DNA from: Nitrospirota bacterium | GTDB lineage: Bacteria; Nitrospinota; Nitrospinia; Nitrospinales; Nitrospinaceae | Length of the DNA stretch: 12,472 nt | NCBI GenBank assembly: GCA_030600405.1 | Contig: JAUVMD010000005.1 | Location: forward strand, 1-12,472 | Reading direction: 5' to 3' | Shown: in pieces, positions 7,463 through 12,472 of the stretch | How positions within the stretch are numbered: position 1 is the stretch's first letter | Layout of the letters: each line of letters starts with the position of its first letter | Notes under the pieces: model-generated | Told to the model about the DNA's origin: nothing | Database searches by the model: none | Seen by the model: the letters and a program-made list of their open reading frames with translations, nothing else | Position numbers and translations under genes: made by a program

Positions 7463-8693
7463 ACGTATACCGGGTAGTGTCTTCCTCCGGCGTCGATTCC
7501 ACTTTGTGCACGGAGAGATCCGAGCCTTGCAACTCGTCGTCTTTTTCCAAACGGATACCAAACAAACTGTCCAGAGTTTTGTAGACGATGAACCCGGCCA
7601 CCAGAGCCACCGCCACCGCGGCCAGCGAGCCGATCAATTGAGCCATAAAGGTGACATCACCCACCCCGCCAAAGGCCTTGAGTCCGAAAATGCCGCAGGC
7701 GATACCGCCCCAGGTTCCGGCAATTCCGTGCAGGGGCCATACCCCCAGGACATCATCGACCTTCAATTTCTCCTGTTCCCAGGTAAACCCGTACACGAAA
7801 ATGACTCCCGCAATACCGCCGATAAAAAAAGCGCCGATGGGGTGGACCTGATCCGACCCGGCGCAGATAGCAACCAACCCTGCCAATGCTCCGTTATGGA
7901 TAAAACCCGGATCGTTTTTGGAAACCACCAGGGCAAACAAAATGCCACCGGCCATGGCAAACAGGGAATTCATCGCCACCAATCCGGTGATGCCTTTGAT
8001 GGTGGCGGCGGACATCACATTAAATCCGAACCAACCGATACACAACATCCACGCACCCAACGCGAGAAAAGGAATGTTGCTGACCGGGATGGGCCGGCTT
8101 CTGCCTTGCGAATCCCAACGCCCAATGCGCGGACCCAGCACCCAGGCTCCCACCAAAGCTAGCCATCCGCCCATGGAATGGACCACGACCGACCCGGCAA
8201 AATCGTGAAAGGGAGCTCCGGCAAACTTTTCCAGCCAGGAACCTCCCTGACCCAGAAAAGAAATTCGCCCCCAGACCATGCCTTCAAAGAAGGAATAGAC
8301 CACGCCCACGAAAATAGCGGCTGCCACTGCCTGTGTCCAAAACTTGGCCCGCTCCGCGATGCCACCTGAAATGATCGCAGGAACCGCCGCAGCAAAGGTC
8401 AGCAGGAAAAAGAAATGAACCATCTCGTAGCCCTGTTTGTCAGCAACCAGGGTGCCGGCGGATTGATAAAAGTAAACTCCGTAAGCAATTGCATAGCCGA
8501 TGGTAAAATAGATGACCGTGCTGATCGCAAAGTCGACAATGATTTTCACCAAAGCGTTGACTTGATTTTTTTTACGTACCGTGCCCACCTCGAGGAAGGC
8601 AAAACCGCCATGCATGGCAAACACCATGACTGCCCCCAACATCATGAATAGCACGTCTCCGCTCTGTTCCAGAGCGAGGATATCCTTTTCCAT
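7461..8693 (-). CDS. amtB: Ammonium transporter, Amt/MEP family
   Basis: This 410-aa inner-membrane protein belongs to the Amt family, which conducts ammonium through trimeric channels. About eleven hydrophobic segments are visible. Family markers are HGGFAFLEVGTVRKKN at 28-43, GGIAERAKF at 110-118, MVWG (W141) and HDFAGSVVVHSMGG at 163-176 with D164 and H172 matching the E. coli AmtB recruitment aspartate (D160) and first pore histidine (H168). GWFGFN at 220-225 follows, and GVWPLHGIAGTWGG at 317-330 carries the second pore histidine H322 (E. coli H318). The C-terminal tail FGIRLEKDDELQGSDLSVH is the conserved PII-interaction region, followed by an acidic, threonine-rich end. No glnK (PII) gene is adjacent, although this pairing is common. 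There is no extended N-terminal signal peptide. A strong Shine-Dalgarno GGGGGGA lies 3 nt before ATG 8693. It is divergent from the antiporter gene. Confidence 0.96.
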   Translation of the reverse strand: MEKDILALEQSGDVLFMMLGAVMVFAMHGGFAFLEVGTVRKKNQVNALVKIIVDFAISTVIYFTIGYAIAYGVYFYQSAGTLVADKQGYEMVHFFFLLTFAAAVPAIISGGIAERAKFWTQAVAAAIFVGVVYSFFEGMVWGRISFLGQGGSWLEKFAGAPFHDFAGSVVVHSMGGWLALVGAWVLGPRIGRWDSQGRSRPIPVSNIPFLALGAWMLCIGWFGFNVMSAATIKGITGLVAMNSLFAMAGGILFALVVSKNDPGFIHNGALAGLVAICAGSDQVHPIGAFFIGGIAGVIFVYGFTWEQEKLKVDDVLGVWPLHGIAGTWGGIACGIFGLKAFGGVGDVTFMAQLIGSLAAVAVALVAGFIVYKTLDSLFGIRLEKDDELQGSDLSVHKVESTPEEDTTRYT

Positions 8694-8734
8694 AAGTCCC
8701 CCCTTTTTCTACTCGTCTTGAAACCTGCCGAGAG

Positions 8735-8740
8735 TATAAT
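8735..8740 (+). promoter_or_regulatory. Candidate -10 element in the amt/antiporter divergent region
   Basis: A perfect TATAAT occurs at 8735-8740, 70 bp before the antiporter start codon. On the opposite strand the overlapping TATACT (8732-8737) is a near-consensus -10 for the ammonium transporter. Neither has a convincing -35 box at 16-18 bp. The 117-bp intergenic region (8694-8810) contains both promoters and no GG-N10-GC sigma-54 element that I could find. Confidence 0.35.
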
Positions 8741-8810
8741 GAATGCGCCCTAAGTATCGGCTGCCCATTCAAAGGTCCAAATTCACTCTCCCCCCGAGGC
8801 TCTGTTAGAA

Positions 8811-10811
8811 ATGCCGCAAATTATACAAGATTTGGCCCTCCTTTTGTTGGTTTCTTTACCGATTAACGTGCTTTTCCATCGGATCCGCCTGCCTTCCATC
8901 ATGGGATTTTTAATTGCTGGCATCTTGATCGGTCCGCACGGGTTGGGCTGGATCGGCGATCCTTCATCTGTGGAAAACCTCGCTGAAATCGGGATTATCT
9001 TATTGCTTTTTATTATCGGGCTCGAGTTTTCGATTGCCCATCTGCTTAAAAATATGGCATCCATTATCAGCGCCGGTGTCCTGCAAATGGGTCTGACTAT
9101 TGTCGCCTGGTATTTTATTCAAACGCATTACCTGGGAGACTCGGGAGCGGTAGGCCTGGCGTTGGCCATGATCATTGCGCTCAGTAGTACGGCCATTGTT
9201 ATGAAGATGATTACCGACCGTGCCGAACTGGATACCCTGCACGGCCGCACCTCCGTCGGCATCCTCCTGTTTCAGGACTTATGCGTCGTGCCTTTGATGT
9301 TGATGATTCCCTTGCTGGCCAACAGTGGAGAAACATCCGGCATGGATTTCGCCGCGGCTTTTGGCAAAGCCATCGCCGCCGTGGCGGGAATCTTTTTTCT
9401 TTCCCGCCTGCTGGTTCCCCGGTTTCTCAGTACCGTCGCACGCATGGGAAGCAAGGAGCACCTGACGCTTCTGGTGATTCTTATCATCCTGGGAACCGGA
9501 TGGGTATCGCATAAGCTGGGCTTATCGCTGGCCATGGGTGCCTTTATCGCCGGACTGATCATTTCCGAATCCGAGTACAGCCACCAGATCATCCTAGATA
9601 TCCTGCCACTGAGAGATTACTTCAGCAGTATCTTTTTCATTTCCATCGGGATGCTATTGAACACGGGAAATTTTGTGGACCATTTTTCCATAATCCTTTT
9701 GCTGACACTCATCGTTATTGTTCTGAAAATGGCCTCCGGTTTTCTCGCGGCGGTAGCCGTTGGAAATCCTGCGCGTATTTCTTTCATTGTCGGAATACGA
9801 TTGGCGCAGGTTGGGGAGTTCTCCCTCATTCTGGCCAGCCTGGCCTTGGCTCAGGGACTGCTCACATCCAGCCACCACCAAATCTTTTTAAGTGTTTCAG
9901 TTTTAACCATGTTGATTGCCCCGGTGTTGATCCAGGTTTCTTCTCCGACATCTTATTTTCTTTTTTCCAAATGGGCCGGGGGCGGAGCCCAGGAAGAACT
10001 TCCGACGCAACAGGATGAGAAACTCAAGGGACATGTCATTATTGCAGGTTACGACGTCGTGGGCAGAAACCTGGTGCGCGTGCTCAAGGAAACCCACCTA
10101 CCCTTCGTGGTAGTGGAATTGGATGGCGAGTTGATCAAACATGGGCTGACGGAAGAAGTACCTATACTTTATGGAGACGCCGGCCACCGTGCCACGTTGG
10201 ACCGAGCCGGAATCGCGCAGGCAAAAATCATTGTGTATTCCATACCCGATCACCAAGCCACCGGGCAGTCGGTTCGGCTGGCGCGGAAACTCAACCCGGA
10301 TATCTTCATTATGGTGAAAACCCGTTTCTCTTCGCAGGTGGATGAATTGAAAAAAGCCGGGGCCAACCAGGTGATCCCCGAGGAGTTTGAAACTTCCATT
10401 GAAATTTTTTCACGAGTGTTGAGGGAGTTTCGAATGCCCAACAACATCATCGAACAACAGGTGGAGTTGGTTCGGTTGGAAGGTTACGGTATGTTTCGGG
10501 GATTGTCTCTCAATATGGAAAGCCTGCAAAATTTTTCCACATACCTGACGGCATCCTTAAGTCAATCGTTTCAGGTAATGGAAGATTCGTGGTCCAACGG
10601 CAAGCAACTCGATAACCTCAGTCTGACTCAACAAACCGGCGCCACGCTGATCGCCGTAGTACGGGACAACCATGCTCAACCCAATCCTGCCGGAGATTTC
10701 CGTATTGAAACAGAGGATGTACTCATTTTATTCGGCCGACACGCTCAAGTTGACCAGGCGATGCGGCTCCTGCGTTCAGGTCCCGACGAAGCAACCTCCC
10801 AAATAGCTTAA
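8811..10811 (+). CDS. CPA2-family K+(Na+)/H+ antiporter with RCK domain, KefB/KefC-like
   Basis: The 666-aa inner-membrane protein belongs to the CPA2 monovalent cation:proton antiporter family. Residues 1-380 hold about twelve hydrophobic segments. Landmarks are LPSIMGFLIAGILIGPHGLG (27-46), LLLFIIGLEFS at 64-74, ALSSTAIVMK at 123-132, FQDLCVVPLM at 154-163 with the Q155-D156 pair central to transport in KefC, LSLAMGAFIAGLIISESEY at 238-256 and IRLAQVGEFSLIL at 329-341. A cytosolic RCK/TrkA-N Rossmann domain follows at about 407-525 (GHVIIAGYDVVGRNLV, VVVELDGE, LYGDAGHRATLDRAGI), then a TrkA-C-like domain at about 550-655. The Rossmann GxGxxG reads GYDVVG, with D415 in place of the second glycine, so nucleotide binding may be altered. 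No KefF/KefG ancillary gene is nearby. The start is the first ATG with a weak GAGG site. It is divergent from amtB. Ion preference cannot be told. Confidence 0.94.
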   Translation: MPQIIQDLALLLLVSLPINVLFHRIRLPSIMGFLIAGILIGPHGLGWIGDPSSVENLAEIGIILLLFIIGLEFSIAHLLKNMASIISAGVLQMGLTIVAWYFIQTHYLGDSGAVGLALAMIIALSSTAIVMKMITDRAELDTLHGRTSVGILLFQDLCVVPLMLMIPLLANSGETSGMDFAAAFGKAIAAVAGIFFLSRLLVPRFLSTVARMGSKEHLTLLVILIILGTGWVSHKLGLSLAMGAFIAGLIISESEYSHQIILDILPLRDYFSSIFFISIGMLLNTGNFVDHFSIILLLTLIVIVLKMASGFLAAVAVGNPARISFIVGIRLAQVGEFSLILASLALAQGLLTSSHHQIFLSVSVLTMLIAPVLIQVSSPTSYFLFSKWAGGGAQEELPTQQDEKLKGHVIIAGYDVVGRNLVRVLKETHLPFVVVELDGELIKHGLTEEVPILYGDAGHRATLDRAGIAQAKIIVYSIPDHQATGQSVRLARKLNPDIFIMVKTRFSSQVDELKKAGANQVIPEEFETSIEIFSRVLREFRMPNNIIEQQVELVRLEGYGMFRGLSLNMESLQNFSTYLTASLSQSFQVMEDSWSNGKQLDNLSLTQQTGATLIAVVRDNHAQPNPAGDFRIETEDVLILFGRHAQVDQAMRLLRSGPDEATSQIA

Positions 10812-10851
10812 ACTGATTGGAAAGTTTGAATCGGATTGAAAATGGTTGGGA

Positions 10852-11493
10852 TCAGGCTGTCTTTCTCTGGACGTCCGTTCTTTTTTGTGGAGCTTTTGCT
10901 TTCTTCATCGTGGATGCAACAGACTTGAGGGTTTCACCTCGGCCGGCCCGAAACCGGGTGGGAATATGAGTAGGTAAAATTGGAAGTTGGCTTCCTTTAA
11001 AATCAAATGCATCCGTACGGCAGAAGGTGGCCAACAACTGGGCGGTATAATGTGCTTGAATAATATCCTCCACCGGGAAACAGTTGATCACCAGTTTCTT
11101 GCCGCCGCCTTTAAGATCTTTCAAAATCAGTTTCGGAACATAATGACCTCTTTCTCTACCTAACACGTCCGCCATCACCGTGACTTTTTCCACCAGACTA
11201 AACGGAAGGGTCTGGGCTTTGCCAAACTTGGTGATTCCGGACAGTTGAATTGTTCTGGTCCTACCCTCCAAAACAATAGTTGGCCTCCGCTTCAAATACC
11301 ATAATGCCCCCCACCACAATCCTCCGGTCAAGAGAACCCACCAAATGGCGGTACTGAATTCATAAACGCAAATAAAAAAAGTGAGTAGAATCAGCCCTGC
11401 ACATTTGACGTACTTGGACATATCCTTCAATTCCTGGGTCCCGCGGGTGGTCAAAATTACATCGGGAGTTATATAATCGGTTTCAAGCGGCAT
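10852..11493 (-). CDS. Conserved-type hypothetical protein with two N-terminal transmembrane segments
   Basis: I do not recognise this 213-aa protein. After about 30 polar residues it has two close hydrophobic segments (about 31-46 and 48-67) separated by a very short turn, so both ends should face the cytosol. Residues about 70-160 look like a small beta-rich soluble domain (PTIVLEGRTRTIQLSG, FSLVEKVTVMADV, YVPKLILKDLKGG, KKLVINCFP) ending in an amphipathic helix. This two-TM plus beta-domain layout resembles bacterial PH-like proteins, but that is only an architectural analogy. The last 35 residues are very basic (RFRAGRG, MKKAKAPQKR). The sequence is coherent and the codon usage resembles the neighbours, so I take it as a real gene. 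It is convergent with the antiporter gene, 40 bp apart, with no clear terminator between. ATG 11493 has only weak ribosome-binding complementarity. Confidence 0.75.
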   Translation of the reverse strand: MPLETDYITPDVILTTRGTQELKDMSKYVKCAGLILLTFFICVYEFSTAIWWVLLTGGLWWGALWYLKRRPTIVLEGRTRTIQLSGITKFGKAQTLPFSLVEKVTVMADVLGRERGHYVPKLILKDLKGGGKKLVINCFPVEDIIQAHYTAQLLATFCRTDAFDFKGSQLPILPTHIPTRFRAGRGETLKSVASTMKKAKAPQKRTDVQRKTA

Positions 11494-11567
11494 AGTGGCA
11501 CCAAATTCACAGTATCTCTTAACAAAGGACTAACTAAAGGATATCCTCTAAAGTTAAGTGATGCGAT

Positions 11568-11630
11568 GGGGTTTGTCAAAGGGGTTTATCCAACAAACTT
11601 TCATGGATTTTCAATCCCTTGAAAAACCCC
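11568..11630. repeat. Long imperfect inverted repeat in intergenic DNA
   Basis: GGGGTTTGTCAAAGG at 11568-11582 and CCCTTGAAAAACCCC at 11616-11630 are inverted copies matching at 13 of 15 positions. Just outside, ATGC (11561-11564) and GCAT (11631-11634) can extend the stem after a three-base bulge. The 33-nt middle could be a hairpin loop. No gene reads into it from the left, and there is no strong U-run on the right, so it is not an obvious terminator. It could be a structured RNA, an extragenic repeat element or a binding site. Confidence 0.5.
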
Positions 11631-11697
11631 GCATTCCATTGATTTATTTAAGGTAATCCTAATAAAAATGAAGACAAGAATATCAGATTTGAGAATC

Positions 11698-11910
11698 TTA
11701 TTTCATCCCTTTTGTCATGTGAAACAGGACGCTCCGGATCGCTCCAAAAATATTATTTTTTGGGATGATTTTTAAAGATGACGATAGGATGCCCCGAGCC
11801 CGATTTATGAAAGATCCTGGCTCACTTAAATCGTGGGTTCGTTTTAAAAAATTTTCAACGGGATACAATATCGTGGTCGGTAAAATAAAGTGCGCATAAT
11901 CCAACAACAT
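11698..11910 (-). CDS. Doubtful small ORF, 70 aa
   Basis: An open frame of 70 codons starts at ATG 11910 behind a GCGGGAAACG stretch and ends at TAA 11698. The product starts MLLDYAHFILPTTILYPVE and contains LSEPGSFINRARGIL, which reads like plausible protein, but I recognise no family, domain or signal. The frame is AT-rich like the surrounding intergenic DNA and could equally be chance or the remnant of a longer gene. It is listed only because it is the sole candidate in this gap. Confidence 0.2.
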   Translation of the reverse strand: MLLDYAHFILPTTILYPVENFLKRTHDLSEPGSFINRARGILSSSLKIIPKNNIFGAIRSVLFHMTKGMK

Positions 11911-11993
11911 CGTTTCCCGCCGCGGGATGAGTAGATACGTGTTAACAGAAAATCTTCACAAATCACAACCACAGTCACCAGGATGACTATTCA

Positions 11994-12004
11994 TATAATA
12001 TAAT
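11994..12004 (+). promoter_or_regulatory. Two overlapping TATAAT boxes before the zinc-ribbon gene
   Basis: TATAAT occurs at 11994-11999 and again, sharing one T, at 11999-12004. The second box ends 6 bp before the ATG at 12011, so a transcript started at the usual distance would begin at or next to the start codon. No convincing -35 box lies at 16-18 bp from either copy. Confidence 0.4.
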
Positions 12005-12010
12005 AACTCT

Positions 12011-12472
12011 ATGAACTGTCCGGCGTGTAATAATGAACTTCAGCCTATGAAAATCACCGGCGTTAAAGTGCAAGCCTGTCAGGGAAGTTGCGGCGGCCTG
12101 TGGTTCGAGCGGAACCAACTCAAAAAACTGAAAAACCGTAATGCCGGCGCGGGGGCGGAATTGCTTCGCGTGGAACGGGCGGAAGGCGTCCACGTATTCC
12201 GCAACGTGCAACATCCCTGTCCCCACTGCATCCATAACTTGTTATACCGGCACTATTTCAGCCGGAAATTCCGTTACGAAATCGACCAGTGTCCCAAATG
12301 CGGTGGATACTGGTTGGACGTGGGCGCCCTGGCCGGCCTGTCTTCACGGTCTCCCACTTCAGCGGAACAACAAACAGCACAAGAGTATTTCAAGAAATTG
12401 TTCAAGGAACATTTAAAACCGGAAAACTTCACCCACCCCGACACCCAGGCGGCGGCGCGGATCATTGTCCGC
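12011..12472 (+). CDS. Double zinc-ribbon protein, TFIIB-type zinc finger family (3' end outside window)
   Basis: The frame from ATG 12011 is open for 154 codons to the window end. It begins MNCPACNNELQPMKITGVK and carries two zinc ribbons of the zf-TFIIB type. The first has C3-x2-C6 and C23-x3-C27 followed by GGLWFERNQL; the second has C70-x2-C73 and C94-x2-C97 followed by GGYWLDVGAL. The CxxCGGxW(L/F)(D/E) pattern is the family hallmark. Proteins of this type are widespread in bacteria and mostly uncharacterised; a role in nucleic-acid or protein binding is a guess. Spacing in the first ribbon is one residue longer than in the second. After the ribbons comes a helical, charged stretch (AQEYFKKLFKEHLKPE). 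There is no Shine-Dalgarno before the ATG; instead an AT-rich TATAATATAAT lies immediately upstream. A later start would remove the first cysteine pair, so 12011 is preferred. Confidence 0.85.
   Translation, partial: MNCPACNNELQPMKITGVKVQACQGSCGGLWFERNQLKKLKNRNAGAGAELLRVERAEGVHVFRNVQHPCPHCIHNLLYRHYFSRKFRYEIDQCPKCGGYWLDVGALAGLSSRSPTSAEQQTAQEYFKKLFKEHLKPENFTHPDTQAAARIIVR

Larger units (their letters stand above)
11494..12010. other. 517-bp region without a convincing gene
   Basis: This AT-rich stretch separates the divergently oriented two-TM protein and zinc-ribbon genes. Upstream of the two-TM gene lie a perfect palindrome AGGATATCCT (11538-11547) and inverted hexamers CTTAAC (11518-11523) and GTTAAG (11553-11558), which could be an operator region. 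A longer inverted repeat lies at 11568-11630. A 70-codon minus-strand frame (11698-11910) is the only notable reading frame. The last 30 bp are the promoter and start region of the zinc-ribbon gene. The rest shows nothing I can name. Confidence 0.6.

Noticed and set aside
7028..7561. 177-codon minus-strand frame over the pentapeptide gene
   Set aside because: The 15-bp repeat periodicity of the pentapeptide gene keeps other frames open; its serine/arginine-rich translation is low-complexity.
7506..8162. 218-codon plus-strand frame
   Set aside because: Antisense shadow of the ammonium transporter, with His/Gly/Asp-rich nonsense composition.
11744..11763. Hairpin CCAAAAA-loop-TTTTTGG
   Set aside because: A/T-only core in AT-rich DNA; expected by chance and not placed after any gene.
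1..12472. CRISPR array, transposon, prophage or defence island
   Set aside because: No regularly spaced repeats, transposase, phage or nuclease/helicase defence genes are visible; the identified genes are housekeeping, transport and signalling.

Overview
This is ordinary chromosomal DNA from a Gram-negative-type bacterium. The mix of genes is a single-receptor sigma-54 activator, an HDOD protein, a multi-pass TPR protein of the TMTC type, a long pentapeptide-repeat protein, an Amt transporter and a CPA2 antiporter. It resembles what is seen in Nitrospinota and the old deltaproteobacterial lineages, but that placement is an impression from protein flavour, not a search result. No phage genes, transposase, integrase, CRISPR array or recognisable defence system is present.

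Left block (1-3979), all on the minus strand: a sigma-54-dependent activator with an N-terminal GAF domain, an HDOD signalling protein 59 bp behind it, then after about 200 bp folD and xseA (cut by the window edge) 18 bp apart. The first pair looks like a regulatory module. The second pair is the common folD-xseA housekeeping arrangement.

Middle block (3980-7412), plus strand: an AT-rich divergent intergenic region of 297 bp, a 649-aa membrane plus TPR protein related to TMTC/GT-C glycosyltransferases, a hairpin, a class II tRNA-Leu(CAA) with encoded CCA and a strong terminator, and a 289-aa protein that is almost entirely pentapeptide repeats (46 in a row).

Right block (7461-12472): an ammonium transporter on the minus strand, divergent from a KefB/C-like potassium/proton antiporter with an RCK domain; a 213-aa two-TM protein of unknown function convergent with the antiporter; a 517-bp region without a convincing gene that holds a long inverted repeat; and the 5' part of a double zinc-ribbon (TFIIB-type) protein open to the window end.

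The most notable points are the loss of the middle glycine in the antiporter's RCK nucleotide-binding motif, loss of several family-typical acidic residues in the TMTC-like protein, the unbroken 46-repeat solenoid, the shared ammonium/potassium transporter promoter region, and a possible leaderless start for the zinc-ribbon gene. I do not see a convincing new multi-gene system.
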